Of a stretch of 64,000 nt of DNA, positions 10,915 through 21,640 are shown piece by piece. The translations under genes were made by a program, and so were the position numbers. How positions within the stretch are numbered: the first letter of the stretch is position 1; every line of letters begins with the position of its first letter. The notes beneath the pieces were generated by a model. The model had not been told where the DNA came from. It saw only the letters and a program-made list of their open reading frames with translations, and made no database searches. The stretch is from Pseudomonas sp. Bc-h (lineage in GTDB: Bacteria; Pseudomonadota; Gammaproteobacteria; Pseudomonadales; Pseudomonadaceae), in NCBI RefSeq assembly GCF_002080045.1, contig NZ_MUIN01000003.1, positions 255,501 to 319,500 on the forward strand. Reading direction: 5' to 3'.

Positions 10915-10996
10915 AAATGGCCCCAAAAATCACGTGCGTGTATGATACCCGAGCTCTACCTAATTAGCTAAATCCGTGGTATTCGGGGCTTTTTTC

Positions 10997-11638
10997 ATGC
11001 AAGCGTATCAGCGCGATTTCATTCGTTTTGCCATCGATCGCGGGGTTTTGCGCTTCGGTGAGTTCACTTTGAAGTCGGGACGCACCAGTCCTTACTTCTT
11101 CAATGCCGGTCTTTTCAACAGCGGTTCGGCACTTGCCCAGCTGGGTAAGTTCTATGCGTCTGCTGTCGTTGAAAGTGGCATTTCCTTCGATGTTCTGTTT
11201 GGGCCCGCCTACAAGGGTATTCCCCTGGCGGCCGCTACAGCCGTGGCTTTGGCGGATCATCACAACCTCGATCTGCCGTGGTGTTTCAACCGCAAGGAAG
11301 CCAAGGCCCATGGCGAAGGCGGCAGTCTGGTCGGCGCTCCGTTGACTGGCGACGTGCTGATCATCGACGACGTGATCACTGCCGGCACCGCGATTCGCGA
11401 GGTCATGCAGATCATCAAGGCTCAGAGTGCGAACGCAGCTGGCGTGTTGATCGCGTTGAATCGTCAGGAGCGCGGGAACGGTGAGCTTTCCGCGATTCAG
11501 GAGGTCGAACGTGACTTCGGTATTCCGGTGGTGAGCATCGTTTCGTTGAATCAGGTGCTGGAATTCCTGGCCGACGATCCTCAGCTCAAGCAGCATCTGC
11601 CCGCCGTCGAAGCGTATCGGGCTCAGTACGGAATCTGA
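10997..11638 (+). CDS. pyrE: orotate phosphoribosyltransferase
   Basis: 213-aa enzyme converting orotate and PRPP to OMP in pyrimidine synthesis. Motifs: [18 protein letters not shown] near the N-terminus, and the PRPP loop [16 protein letters not shown]. Start ATG at 10997; an in-frame GTG lies 21 bases upstream. A run of six T immediately precedes the start codon. Confidence 0.97.
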   Translation: MQAYQRDFIRFAIDRGVLRFGEFTLKSGRTSPYFFNAGLFNSGSALAQLGKFYASAVVESGISFDVLFGPAYKGIPLAAATAVALADHHNLDLPWCFNRKEAKAHGEGGSLVGAPLTGDVLIIDDVITAGTAIREVMQIIKAQSANAAGVLIALNRQERGNGELSAIQEVERDFGIPVVSIVSLNQVLEFLADDPQLKQHLPAVEAYRAQYGI

Positions 11639-11665
11639 GTCAAGTCGTCAGAGGATCTCGTTTTT

Positions 11666-12280
11666 ATGCTCAAGCCGGGCACAGTAGGTCTTTGTTTGTT
11701 GCTGAGTGCGGGCTGCGTTGCAGGCGTTCACGCTGATGAGAGTTCGGGCATGGTGCTCTATCGCTATGTCGACAGTCGCGGCGTGACCGTGCTTGATCGT
11801 CAGGGCGTACCTGCGGAGTATGCGGGTAAAGGGTACGAAGTGCTGAATCAGCGTGGGCGTGTGATCCAGACCGTGCCGCCTGCACCGACTGCCGACGAGG
11901 CGCGTGAGGCTCAGGCTGCTGCGCAGGCCGCCAAGGTTCAGTCAGACGCCGACGCGCAACTGCTGCATCTGTACAGCAGCGTGACTGATGTCGACCGTGC
12001 GCGGACGCGCAAGCTGGCGGAACTGGATGCACTCATTTCCGTGGCTCAGGGCAACATTCAGGGGCTGACGACCCAGCAGGGCGCGTTGCAGAGTCAGGCG
12101 GCCGATCAGGAGCGTGCGGGGCGACAAGTGCCGCAAAGTCTGATCGACCAGATGAACGACGTGCGCGACCAGCAGCAGAATCTCAAGGTCGATATCCTGC
12201 GATATCAGACGGCCCGGCAGCAGGCCGACGCCGAGTTCGCTCAAGATCGGGCGCGACTTCAGCATTTGCTTGGGCACTGA
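11666..12280 (+). CDS. DUF4124 domain exported coiled-coil protein
   Basis: 204-aa secreted protein. A signal peptide of about 23 residues ends near GVHADE, followed by a DUF4124-like segment (MVLYRYVDSRGVTVLDRQGV) and a long Ala/Gln/Asp-rich coiled coil to the C-terminus. It is 27 bases after pyrE and ends in a shared terminator with argB. DUF4124 proteins are envelope-associated and poorly characterised; no function is assigned. Confidence 0.8.
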   Translation: MLKPGTVGLCLLLSAGCVAGVHADESSGMVLYRYVDSRGVTVLDRQGVPAEYAGKGYEVLNQRGRVIQTVPPAPTADEAREAQAAAQAAKVQSDADAQLLHLYSSVTDVDRARTRKLAELDALISVAQGNIQGLTTQQGALQSQAADQERAGRQVPQSLIDQMNDVRDQQQNLKVDILRYQTARQQADAEFAQDRARLQHLLGH

Positions 12281-12293
12281 AACGCCTAAATTG

Positions 12294-12332
12294 AAAAGAC
12301 CCCGCCGGTTTGCGCCGACGGGGTCTTTTTTT
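12294..12332. terminator. bidirectional rho-independent terminator
   Basis: A run of A, GACCCCG stem, loop, CGGGGTC and seven T, between convergent DUF4124 and argB genes, so usable in both directions. Confidence 0.9.
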
Positions 12333-12348
12333 GAAGCGCCAGGTGTGA

Positions 12349-13278
<930 letters not shown>

Positions 13279-15879
13279 TCAAAAAGGAAGTTCTAGATCC
13301 GGTGCTACGTTTTTCAGCTGGGTGTGGAACACGTCCTTGATTCGTTGCAACTCGTCCTCGGTCTCGGCTTCGAAGCGCAATACCAGCACAGGCGTGGTGT
13401 TCGAGGCGCGGACCAGGCCCCAACCCTTCGGATAATCGACGCGCACGCCGTCAATGCTCGTCAGGTTGGCGTTGCCCCATTGGGCCTCCCGCTCCAGCGC
13501 TTCGATGATGCTGAATTTGCTGGTTTCGGTGACCTTGATGTTGATTTCCGGTGTCGACAGATCGTTCGGGAAGGTCTGGAAAAGCGCTTCTGCGCTGAGC
13601 TTCTCCTGGCTGAGAATCTCCAGCAGCCGAGCGGCGCTGTAGATGCCGTCGTCGAAACCGAACCAGCGCTCCTTGAAGAAAATGTGGCCGCTCATCTCGC
13701 CAGCCAGCAGCGCGCCGCTCTCTTTCATCTTCTTCTTGATCAACGAATGACCCGTTTTCCACATGACCGGGCGACCACCATATTCCTGGATCAACGGTAT
13801 CAGACGACGAGTGCATTTGACGTCGAAGATGATGTCCGCGCCGGGATTGCGTTTGACCACATCACGTGCGAACAGCATCAGCAGGCGATCAGGGTATACG
13901 ACGCTGCCCGCGTTGGTGACGACACCTACCCGATCACCATCGCCGTCGAACGCCAGGCCCAGATCGGCGCCGGTCTCTTTCACCTTGGCGATCAGGTCCT
14001 GAAGGTTTTCCAGCTTGCCGGGATCGGGGTGATGGTTGGGGAAATTACCGTCGACTTCGCAGAACAGCGGGATGATTTCGCAATTCAGGGCCGCCAGCAG
14101 TTGAGGGGCGATCACACCTGCTGCGCCGTTGCCGCAATCGATCACGACCTTGAGGCGGCGAGCCAGGACCACGTCGTTGGTGATCTGGCCTGAGTACAGA
14201 TCGAGAATGTCGACCTTCCTGACGCTGCCTTTGCCGGCCGGCAGGTTGTTGCGCTTGATGCGTTCATGCAACGCCTGAATCTGCTCATTGGCCAGCGTAT
14301 CGCCTGCGATGACAATCTTGAAGCCGTTGTAGTCCTTCGGGTTGTGGCTGCCGGTCAGCATCACCCCGGTTTTGCCTTCCAGCACGCTGGCGGCGTAGTA
14401 CAGGGCCGGCGTGGGGACCAACCCGACATCGCTGACATGGCAGCCGCTGTCGTACAGGCCCTTGATCAGTTGCGCCACGAGTTCGGGGCCAGACAGCCGC
14501 CCGTCACGGCCGACGCATACGTTGGGTTCGCCTTGGGCCAGGCTTTGCGCGCCAATGGCGCGGCCCAGCCAGTAGGCGGTTTCGCCGGTCAGGGTTTCGC
14601 CCACGATGCCGCGAATGTCATAGGCGCGGAAGATAGTGTTCGCAAATTCGGGGGCGATGGAAACGGTACTGCTCATAGCGTGAGAGTGCTCCGACTTCAG
14701 GAAGTCCTGTGATTCATCGAGCAAGTCGATGTCGAGAATGTCGGTGTCTTGAAACAGCGGATCGGTCAGCTCTGAATCATCGGAATCGAATGATGAAAAT
14801 GCAGCTTTGCTGCTCGTGGAACCAGGTGCGACAGCGGTCGAGGTATTGTTCGCCACTGCCGCTGGTGTCGTCGGCTGATTGCGCAACGACAGCTGCGCCA
14901 GGCTCTGGGCCAGGCCGTTCAGGGCTGGCATGCTCAGGCTGAAGGCTTTGACGGCTTTACCGCTCGAGAGTTCTTGCAGCAACTGCTCCAGCTGTCGGGC
15001 ATCGGCGTTCACTCGGCGCTTCAGCGCGCTTTCGTTCAGGTACAGCCCCAGTAAGAGACTGCCGAGTGCCACGACGGCGGCCAGGAGCAGCATCAAGGAG
15101 GGTGGTGAGGATTGCAGGGCAGGGCCGGGAGTAAACGTCAGCTTCCAGTTGGGGTAGCCAGTGGGAAAGTCCACGGATCGACCGCCATCGCCTTGCCCTC
15201 GGGTAAGAAAGCTTTGCGCCGGTGCATCGCCGAATTGCTGGCTGAGCACGATCTGCCCGACGTCGGCAGGAGCTTCCGGCAAAGCGTTCGTCAGGCGTTG
15301 CAGCTTGAAGGCCAGCAGCAGCGTACCGTTGACCGGGGCATCGGGTGCCGTGCGCAATGGCGCAACGCTGTAGATGACCCAGTTGTCGCCTATTTTGCGG
15401 GCTTCTGGGGCAGGCGTTTCGCCTTTGCTCGCTTTGGCGAGCATGTCCAGCGTGGCGAAGCTGATCGGCAAGGTGCCTTGATTGTCGACGCTGTTGAAAC
15501 CCGTCGCAAGCACGCGGGCGCCAATCACGCCGTCTCGATACGCCAATTGATTCTGCGCAGTTTCGATCAGTGCAGGGTTGTTGCTTTGCAGGGTCTGAGC
15601 CAGGGTCGCATCCATCGCCGCAGCTTGGGTGCCCGCGTTGATCTGGCGCAACGCCTTGCCGATGGCGCCCGCTTGAGCGGTGCCCCAGGCCTGAGCGAGT
15701 TGGTCTTTTTCCTGCGGCTGGCTGAGCAGGCCCAGCCAGACCAGAATGGCCGCGGCGATCAGGCCGATGAGCGAGGGAACAAGGCCCGGGCTTGCCAGAC
15801 TCAGATTGGAGTCCTTGCCCGCTGCGTCAGTCGTTTCTGGGCGAGGCGTCGCCTTGGCTGTGCGCTTGATGCCTTTCAA
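13279..15879 (-). CDS. algC: phosphomannomutase/phosphoglucomutase AlgC, membrane-anchored long form
   Basis: 866-aa protein. The C-terminal 465 residues (from an internal ATG at 14676) equal classical AlgC, which interconverts mannose/glucose 6- and 1-phosphates for alginate, LPS and rhamnolipid sugars. That part has the phosphoserine loop MLTGSHNP (Ser at about 511) and metal loop AFDGDGDRVG. The N-terminal 400 residues hold two membrane helices (about 33-52 and 260-282) around a periplasmic domain, then a linker rich in Thr, Ser and Asp. The two parts are in one uninterrupted frame; a weak GGAG precedes the internal ATG, so both products are possible. Confidence 0.93.
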   Translation of the reverse strand: MKGIKRTAKATPRPETTDAAGKDSNLSLASPGLVPSLIGLIAAAILVWLGLLSQPQEKDQLAQAWGTAQAGAIGKALRQINAGTQAAAMDATLAQTLQSNNPALIETAQNQLAYRDGVIGARVLATGFNSVDNQGTLPISFATLDMLAKASKGETPAPEARKIGDNWVIYSVAPLRTAPDAPVNGTLLLAFKLQRLTNALPEAPADVGQIVLSQQFGDAPAQSFLTRGQGDGGRSVDFPTGYPNWKLTFTPGPALQSSPPSLMLLLAAVVALGSLLLGLYLNESALKRRVNADARQLEQLLQELSSGKAVKAFSLSMPALNGLAQSLAQLSLRNQPTTPAAVANNTSTAVAPGSTSSKAAFSSFDSDDSELTDPLFQDTDILDIDLLDESQDFLKSEHSHAMSSTVSIAPEFANTIFRAYDIRGIVGETLTGETAYWLGRAIGAQSLAQGEPNVCVGRDGRLSGPELVAQLIKGLYDSGCHVSDVGLVPTPALYYAASVLEGKTGVMLTGSHNPKDYNGFKIVIAGDTLANEQIQALHERIKRNNLPAGKGSVRKVDILDLYSGQITNDVVLARRLKVVIDCGNGAAGVIAPQLLAALNCEIIPLFCEVDGNFPNHHPDPGKLENLQDLIAKVKETGADLGLAFDGDGDRVGVVTNAGSVVYPDRLLMLFARDVVKRNPGADIIFDVKCTRRLIPLIQEYGGRPVMWKTGHSLIKKKMKESGALLAGEMSGHIFFKERWFGFDDGIYSAARLLEILSQEKLSAEALFQTFPNDLSTPEINIKVTETSKFSIIEALEREAQWGNANLTSIDGVRVDYPKGWGLVRASNTTPVLVLRFEAETEDELQRIKDVFHTQLKNVAPDLELPF

Positions 15880-15987
15880 ACTTGACTCTCCCTGCTCGAA
15901 CTTCCTGAGGCGATTTTATAGTTATTGCATCGTGACGGGCCCGGTCAGGGCTGCGTCGACAGCGTAGCCAAGGGAACTCCCGCGTAA

Positions 15988-16443
15988 TCAGTGGCTGCCG
16001 GAGTGACCGAAGCCACCTGCGCCGCGCTGGCTTTCGTCGAATTCTTCAACGACTTCGAAGTGCGCCTGCACAACGGGTACCAGCACCAATTGAGCGATGC
16101 GCTCGCCGATGGAGATCTTGAAAGCGCTCTGGCCACGGTTCCAGCAGGACACCATCAGCTCGCCCTGATAATCGGAGTCGATCAGGCCGACCAGGTTGCC
16201 AAGAACAATACCGTGCTTATGGCCCAGGCCGGAGCGCGGCAGGATCAGAGCGGCCAGGCCTGGGTCTGCGATGTATATCGACAGGCCGGTGGGAATCAAT
16301 AGGGTCTGGCCGGGCTCGAGCACCGTTTCCTCTTTGAGCATGGCGCGCAGGTCCAGGCCGGCGGAACCGGTGGTGGCGTAGGCCGGGAGCGGGAATTCGC
16401 TGCCAATGCGAGGGTCGAGGATCTTGGCTTGTAGAGCGTGCAT
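15988..16443 (-). CDS. dut: dUTP diphosphatase
   Basis: 151-aa homotrimeric dUTPase that makes dUMP and keeps uracil out of DNA. Family motifs in order: [30 protein letters not shown], and a C-terminal [12 protein letters not shown]-loop-like arm. Seven bases downstream of coaBC and upstream of algC on the same strand, the standard pseudomonad order. Confidence 0.97.
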   Translation of the reverse strand: MHALQAKILDPRIGSEFPLPAYATTGSAGLDLRAMLKEETVLEPGQTLLIPTGLSIYIADPGLAALILPRSGLGHKHGIVLGNLVGLIDSDYQGELMVSCWNRGQSAFKISIGERIAQLVLVPVVQAHFEVVEEFDESQRGAGGFGHSGSH

Positions 16444-16449
16444 ACGTGA

Positions 16450-17658
16450 TTAAACCTGGTTCATTCGGTCGGCGATAAAAGTCACCAGCTGGCGGGCAAT
16501 CTTGGCCTTGCTGGTCTGGGGGAAGAGCGTTGCCTGCAACGCTCGGTCGATCACGCTGCACGCGTTCTCTTCGCTGTTGAAGCCAATGCCTGGATTGGCG
16601 ACATCGTTGGCGATGATCAGGTCGAGGTTCTTGTCCTTGAGCTTGCGTGCGGCGTAGTCGAGCAGGTGTTCGGTTTCGGCGGCGAAACCGACACTGAACG
16701 GGCGATCCTGACGCTGGGCGATGGTCGCGAGAATGTCCGGGTTACGGACCATCTGCAGCAGCAGGCCATCGCCGTTGGTAGGGTCTTTCTTCAATTTCTG
16801 TGGCGCAACGACTTCTGGACGGTAGTCGGCGACGGCCGCGGAGGCGATGAACACGTCGCACGGCATCGCGGCTTCGCAGGCCGCGAGCATGTCGCGGGCG
16901 CTGACCACGTCAACACGCGACACCCGGTCCGGGGTCTGCAGGCTGACCGGTCCTGTAATCAGCGTGACCCGGGCGCCGGCTTCTGCAGCGGCGTCAGCCA
17001 GAGCAAAGCCCATTTTCCCGGAGCTGTGGTTGGTGATGTAGCGCACCGGGTCAATGTTTTCCTGAGTTGGCCCGGCGGTGATCAGCACGTGTCTGCCCGT
17101 CAGGCTCAGGCGCTGGAAACAGTCGGCAGCGGACTGCGCCAGGTCGTTGGGTTCGAGCATGCGGCCGTAGCCTACGTCGCCACAGGCCTGGCTGCCGCTG
17201 GCCGGGCCGAACATCCGGAAGTTGCGCTCCTCGAGCACTCGCAGGTTGGCCTGCACGGAAGGGTCGCGCCACATGGCCTGATTCATGGCGGGGGCGACTG
17301 CGACGATGGCGTCAGTGGCCAGCACTACGGTGGTCAGCAGGTCGTTGGCGATGCCTTGAGCCAGTCGCGCCATCAGGTCGGCGGTGCCCGGTGCAATCAG
17401 CACCATGTCGGCCCATTTCGCCAGTTCGATGTGGCCCATCGCAGCTTCGGCGGCGGGATCGAGCAGGTCCATGTGGACCGGGTGGCCGGACAGCGCCTGC
17501 ATGGTCAGCGGGGTAATGAACTCGGCACCGCCCTTGGTCATGACGACGCGCACTTCGGCGCCGTGGTCGCGCAACCGACGGACCAGCTCAGCGCTTTTAT
17601 AGGCCGCGATGCCGCCGCCGACGCCGAGAACGATGCGTTTCCGATACAGCCGCTGCAT
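16450..17658 (-). CDS. coaBC: CoaBC bifunctional phosphopantothenoylcysteine decarboxylase/synthetase
   Basis: 402-aa bifunctional enzyme of coenzyme A synthesis. The N-terminal flavoprotein CoaC part ([15 protein letters not shown], with the later decarboxylase residues in APAMNQAMW) is fused to the CoaB ligase part ([20 protein letters not shown], then KLKKD). The open frame extends to 17898 but homology and family length start at the ATG at 17658. Divergent from radC. Confidence 0.96.
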   Translation of the reverse strand: MQRLYRKRIVLGVGGGIAAYKSAELVRRLRDHGAEVRVVMTKGGAEFITPLTMQALSGHPVHMDLLDPAAEAAMGHIELAKWADMVLIAPGTADLMARLAQGIANDLLTTVVLATDAIVAVAPAMNQAMWRDPSVQANLRVLEERNFRMFGPASGSQACGDVGYGRMLEPNDLAQSAADCFQRLSLTGRHVLITAGPTQENIDPVRYITNHSSGKMGFALADAAAEAGARVTLITGPVSLQTPDRVSRVDVVSARDMLAACEAAMPCDVFIASAAVADYRPEVVAPQKLKKDPTNGDGLLLQMVRNPDILATIAQRQDRPFSVGFAAETEHLLDYAARKLKDKNLDLIIANDVANPGIGFNSEENACSVIDRALQATLFPQTSKAKIARQLVTFIADRMNQV

Positions 17659-17791
17659 AGGCCTGCCTTTTGGTCGAGTTAACACGCGGCAATCAAACGC
17701 CTCCCCAGGCCGGACTGTCGCGCAAAAAAGATGGGCTAAGATAACACAGCGACCGCACGGGAACAGCGGTGCCCACATCCATGGAGGTGCT

Positions 17792-18466
17792 ATGAGTATT
17801 CGCGATTGGCCTGCAGCCGAACGGCCGCGAGAGAAGCTGCTCGAGCGGGGTGCGTCGAGTCTTTCCGACGCTGAATTGCTCGCTATTTTCTTGCGCACTG
17901 GCGTATCCGGAAAAAGCGCGGTGGACCTGGCCCGACATCTTTTGAGTCAGTTCGGCAGCCTCCGCGCGCTGCTGGAGGCCAACCTCACCGCATTCAGTAA
18001 CGAGCTTGGGCTTGGCCCCGCCAAATTCGCCCAATTGCAGGCGGTCATGGAAATGGCGCGACGCCACATGGGTGAGGGGCTCAAGCGTGGCTCGGTACTG
18101 AAGAGCCCGACTCAGGTACGCAGTTACCTCAAGGCCCTGCTGCGGCACGAGCCTCACGAAGTGTTCGGTTGCCTGTTTCTTGATAGCAAGAATCGAGTTC
18201 AAGCCTTCGAAGCGCTGTTCCATGGTTCGATCAACGTCGCGCATGTTCACGCCCGGCAGGTCGTCAAACGCGCACTTGCCAACAACGCGGCTGGCGTCAT
18301 TCTTTGCCATAACCATCCATCCGGCGTAAGCGAGGCGAGTCAGGCCGATATCGAGCTGACCCGGCACCTGAAGGAAGCTCTGGCGATGGTCGACGTGGTG
18401 GTGCTCGACCACGTGATCATCGGTGATGGCGATCCGTTGTCGATGGTGGAGCATGGCTTGATTTAG
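17792..18466 (+). CDS. radC: RadC family JAMM-domain protein
   Basis: 224-aa RadC/DUF2466 protein. It begins [20 protein letters not shown], has a helix-hairpin-helix-like region, and ends with the JAMM metalloprotease-like motif [19 protein letters not shown]. Despite the name, a role in recombination repair is not established. GGAGGTGCT precedes the ATG at 17792. Confidence 0.95.
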   Translation: MSIRDWPAAERPREKLLERGASSLSDAELLAIFLRTGVSGKSAVDLARHLLSQFGSLRALLEANLTAFSNELGLGPAKFAQLQAVMEMARRHMGEGLKRGSVLKSPTQVRSYLKALLRHEPHEVFGCLFLDSKNRVQAFEALFHGSINVAHVHARQVVKRALANNAAGVILCHNHPSGVSEASQADIELTRHLKEALAMVDVVVLDHVIIGDGDPLSMVEHGLI

Positions 18467-18493
18467 GCAAGCGGCGCTGTTCGCCCTATCCCA

Positions 18494-18558
18494 GTAGCAG
18501 TCAGGCTGCCGGCAGTTGCGATGTTGAGGGCGCTGTCGCTGGCGAGCCGTGCTGCTAC
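18494..18558. repeat. degraded REP palindrome pair (family A)
   Basis: GTAGCAGTCAGGCTGCCGGC at the left and GTGCTGCTAC at the right resemble the REP cores at 3258 and 23155 but with substitutions. It lies between convergent radC and the binding-protein gene. Confidence 0.5.
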
Positions 18559-18587
18559 TAGGTGAGGCTCATCGGTAAAGGTGCTTT

Positions 18588-20177
18588 TTACTTGACCATC
18601 ACCTTCGAAAAGTCCTGCCGTCCGAACGGGCTGACGTCGTAACCCAGAATGTTCTTGCGGGTAAGGGCAAATGCGGTTGGATGTGCCAGCGGCAGCCAAA
18701 GCGCCTGTTTCTGGATTTGCTCCTGCGCCTGATGATAGAGCTTGGCGCGCTGGCCTTGGTCGGTCACGGCCTTGCCTTGGCTGATCAGCTTGTCCAGCCC
18801 TTCGTCACAATAGCGGGCGAAGTTGGTTCCGGACTTGACCGCTGCGCAGGAAAACTGCGGCGTGAGGAAGTTATCCGGGTCACCGTTATCACCGGCCCAG
18901 CCCATGAACAGCAGGTCGTGTTCGCCGGTCTTGGCGCGACGAATCAGTTCGCCCCATTCGATCACCTTGATGTCGGCCTTGATGCCCACCGCAGCGAGAT
19001 CGCTCTGCAGCAGTTGCGCGCCTGCACTCGGATTAGGGTTCAGCAGACTGCCGGAAGGGCGTGTCCAGATCGTGGTCTTGAAGCCGTCTTTCAAACCGAC
19101 CTTGGCCAGCAGTTCCTTCGCCTTGGCGACGTCATGCTTGTAGCCCGGCAAATCGTTGGCGTAACCCCATGTGTTGGGCGGGTACGGGCCATTGGCGGCG
19201 CGCGCCGAGCCTTCGAATACAGCTTTGAGGTAGGTGTCTTTGTCGAATGCCAGGTTGATCGCCTGACGCACTTCAGGCTTATCGAGCGGCGGATGCTGGC
19301 TGTTGATTGCCAGGAAAGCGGTCATGAACGCGTCGGTCTTTTCGACTTTCAGGTTCGGATCCTTGCTTGCCTCAGAGACATCCAGCGGCTTGGGCGATAA
19401 GGCCACCTGGCATTCATTGGCGCGGATGCGTTGCAAGCGCACATTGGCGTCCGGGGTGATCGCATACACCAGCGTGTCGACAGCGGGTTTGCCTGCGAAG
19501 TAATCCGGGTTGGCCTCGTAACGCACCACCGAATCCTTCTGGAAACGCTTGAACACGAACGGGCCGGTGCCAATGGGCTGGCTGTTGAGCTTCTCCGGCG
19601 TGCCGGCTTTCATCAGTTGCGCGGTGTATTCAGCGGAGTAAATGGAAGCGAAGCCCATGCTCAACGTGGCAAGGAAGGTCGCGTCGGGGTGATCGAGGGT
19701 AATGCGCACGGTGCTGGCGTCCGGCGCTTCGATTTTCTTGATCAGCGACGGCCACTGCATCGACTGGGCATGAGGGAAGCCCTGCACGGCGACCTTGTTC
19801 CATGGATTGGCCGGATCGAGCATGCGCTTGAAGCTGAACAGCACGTCTTCAGCGTTCATGTCGCGGGTCGGGGTGAAGTAATCGGTGTGGTGGAACTTCA
19901 CGCCGGAGCGCAATTTGAAGTCATACGTCAGCCCGTCAGGCCAGACGCTCCAGCTTTCTGCCAGACTGGCGACCAGCTTGCCGGTCTGGGCGTCATAGTC
20001 GACCAGACGATTCATCAGCACGTCGGCTGATGCGTTGGTGGTGGTCAGCGAGTTGTATTGCACAACGTCAAAGCCTTCGGGGCTGGCTTCCGTGCAAACG
20101 CTCAGGCTGGTTGCGCCCTGCGCCAACAAAGGTGCGGACAGAGACGCAAGCAACAAGGGTAAAACAGCTAGGCGCAT
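18588..20177 (-). CDS. ABC transporter substrate-binding protein, DppA/OppA family
   Basis: 529-aa periplasmic solute-binding protein of SBP family 5 (peptide/nickel/opine). Signal peptide MRLAVLPLLLASLSAPLLAQ, then SLSVCTEASPEGFDVVQY and the family landmarks LAESWSVWPDGLTYDFKLR and PIGTGPFVF. Dipeptide binding is the likely role, judged from resemblance to DppA. It is a stand-alone gene with no permease beside it, so it must share transporter parts encoded elsewhere. Confidence 0.88.
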   Translation of the reverse strand: MRLAVLPLLLASLSAPLLAQGATSLSVCTEASPEGFDVVQYNSLTTTNASADVLMNRLVDYDAQTGKLVASLAESWSVWPDGLTYDFKLRSGVKFHHTDYFTPTRDMNAEDVLFSFKRMLDPANPWNKVAVQGFPHAQSMQWPSLIKKIEAPDASTVRITLDHPDATFLATLSMGFASIYSAEYTAQLMKAGTPEKLNSQPIGTGPFVFKRFQKDSVVRYEANPDYFAGKPAVDTLVYAITPDANVRLQRIRANECQVALSPKPLDVSEASKDPNLKVEKTDAFMTAFLAINSQHPPLDKPEVRQAINLAFDKDTYLKAVFEGSARAANGPYPPNTWGYANDLPGYKHDVAKAKELLAKVGLKDGFKTTIWTRPSGSLLNPNPSAGAQLLQSDLAAVGIKADIKVIEWGELIRRAKTGEHDLLFMGWAGDNGDPDNFLTPQFSCAAVKSGTNFARYCDEGLDKLISQGKAVTDQGQRAKLYHQAQEQIQKQALWLPLAHPTAFALTRKNILGYDVSPFGRQDFSKVMVK

Positions 20178-20540
20178 GGCGATTTTCCTTTCAGAGATAG
20201 CCCATCTGCCGGCGCAGTCTGGTGAGGGACTAACCCTAGACTATGGATAAGCGCAGGACAATCGCTCTGGCGCGACGAGTGGTATATTTCCCGCCGCGCC
20301 CCTTGCGGCTGGCCTCGCCAGACCTAAAGCCCTGAGTTTCTTTCAGGTAATTCGTCGTTTGTGTTGTTGCACCACGGGGTTTCTGGTATAAAGCAGCGCT
20401 CTTTTCTAGGGGCCCGCTGCCTTCACCGCAGGTGTGGCCGGTAAGACCCCTGAAGAAACGCGGCGCCTGGCGCCAAATGACTGAGAGATTAAGCGGCCAA
20501 CCCATGCCGGGTTGGGCATGTGGTTTTAGAGGGCTGAGGC
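20178..20540 (+). promoter_or_regulatory. rpmBG promoter and structured leader
   Basis: A 363-base gap without a gene. A promoter TTGTTG-17-TATAAA lies at 20364-20392. The predicted leader of about 140 bases holds a long-range pair AGGGG (20408-20412)/CCCCT (20447-20451), a GGCGCC repeat around 20462, and a perfect 7-bp hairpin CCAACCC-atgcc-GGGTTGG (20497-20515) ending 25 bases before the rpmB ATG. The part before 20360 shows nothing I can name. Confidence 0.6.
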
Positions 20541-20777
20541 ATGTCGAGAGTCTGTCAAGTTACCGGTAAGGGTCCGGTAACCGGGAATAACATTTCCCAC
20601 GCGAACAACAAAACCCGTCGTCGTTTCCTGCCAAACCTGCAGCATCACCGCTTCTGGGTTGAAGAAGAGAAACGCTTTGTACGTCTGCGCGTATCTGCCA
20701 AAGGCATGCGCATCATCGACAAGCGCGGCATCACGGTCGTTCTGGCCGAAATCCGCCGCGCTGGCGCTAAGGTTTAA
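20541..20777 (+). CDS. rpmB: 50S ribosomal protein L28
   Basis: 78-aa L28 of the large ribosomal subunit. [20 protein letters not shown] and [18 protein letters not shown] are family signatures. GAGG precedes the ATG. Co-transcribed with rpmG, 11 bases downstream. Confidence 0.98.
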   Translation: MSRVCQVTGKGPVTGNNISHANNKTRRRFLPNLQHHRFWVEEEKRFVRLRVSAKGMRIIDKRGITVVLAEIRRAGAKV

Positions 20778-20788
20778 GGGAGAGAATC

Positions 20789-20944
20789 ATGCGTGAATTG
20801 ATCCGTTTGGTGTCGACCGCTAACACCGGCCACTTCTACACCACCGACAAGAACAAGCGCACTACCCCGGACAAAATCGAAATTAAAAAATTCGATCCGG
20901 TTGCTCGCAAGCACGTGATCTACAAAGAAGCCAAAATCAAGTAA
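20789..20944 (+). CDS. rpmG: 50S ribosomal protein L33
   Basis: 51-aa L33 of the large subunit, starting [19 protein letters not shown] and ending [18 protein letters not shown] precedes the ATG. It lacks the zinc-binding cysteines found in some L33 paralogues, so it is the C-minus type. Followed by a strong terminator. Confidence 0.98.
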   Translation: MRELIRLVSTANTGHFYTTDKNKRTTPDKIEIKKFDPVARKHVIYKEAKIK

Positions 20945-20963
20945 TTGATTTTCGCCTCTTACG

Positions 20964-20992
20964 AAAAAGCCCGCAGTGATGCGGGCTTTTTT
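20964..20992 (+). terminator. rpmBG rho-independent terminator
   Basis: Five A, stem GCCCGCA-gtga-TGCGGGC, then six T directly after rpmG; it also faces the convergent cupin gene. Confidence 0.92.
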
Positions 20993-21011
20993 GTGGGCGA
21001 AAGGTTCGTGA

Positions 21012-21374
21012 TCAGACCTTCTGCTCGAACACCACGTAAATCTTGCGGCATGGCTCAAGCACTTCCCAGGTGCCCTTGAAACCTGCCGGGATCACGAAGC
21101 GGTCTCCCGCACGCAGGGTCTTGGCCTTGCCGTCTTCGTCACGGAGCACCGACACACCCTGCACGATTTCGCAGTACTCATGCTCGGTGTAATTGACCTT
21201 CCACTGCCCGACTTCGCCTTCCCACACACCCGCATTCATCTGGCCGCACGGACTGTTGTAGTGGTTGTAGATAATTTGGCCGGGGTCACCCTTGAGGATT
21301 TTTTCCGCAGCGGGGGTGAAGCGTTCTGCGCTGGTGGAGGCTTCACTGAAGTCGACGACGCTTTCGATACTCAT
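21012..21374 (-). CDS. cupin domain protein (Cupin_3/DUF861-like)
   Basis: 120-aa single-domain cupin. The barrel region has GVWEGEVGQWKVNYTEHEYCEIVQG and LRAGDRFVIPAGFKGTWEV, typical of Cupin_3 (DUF861). It is divergent from kauB and shares its regulatory region, suggesting a role or control tied to amine catabolism. No enzymatic role can be assigned. Confidence 0.8.
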   Translation of the reverse strand: MSIESVVDFSEASTSAERFTPAAEKILKGDPGQIIYNHYNSPCGQMNAGVWEGEVGQWKVNYTEHEYCEIVQGVSVLRDEDGKAKTLRAGDRFVIPAGFKGTWEVLEPCRKIYVVFEQKV

Positions 21375-21501
21375 GTCCCTGGCTCCTGAATCGGCAATGG
21401 AAGATTGTTATTTGATGAGGGCTTTCGGCGATAGTGCCGGGCGTCTTTATCACCCTCTGTTGAATAAAATGCACGATTCCGCGTCGTTTTGCCTATTTTT
21501 G

Positions 21502-21515
21502 TCCAATATATTGGA
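21502..21515. promoter_or_regulatory. candidate operator in cupin-kauB intergenic region
   Basis: A perfect 14-base palindrome TCCAATATATTGGA sits in the 266-base divergent spacer, 126 bases upstream of the kauB ATG. Such symmetry suits a dimeric repressor; PauR, encoded at 33458, is the obvious candidate by pathway but this is inference. Confidence 0.45.
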
Positions 21516-21640
21516 AATTCACACGGCGCTGGTTTAGGGTGACGGATGCCTTTGGCCGATCCGACAGCATGTCAGGCGATGTCCTACAGCACGGTTCATG
21601 AGCGCGAGGGCGCGCACATTTCATAAGAGGAGGATGCTTC

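Noticed and set aside
10940..10996. pyrE attenuator terminator
   Set aside because: A six-T run precedes the start, and CCCGA/TCGGG could pair, but the loop is over 30 bases and no leader peptide was seen.
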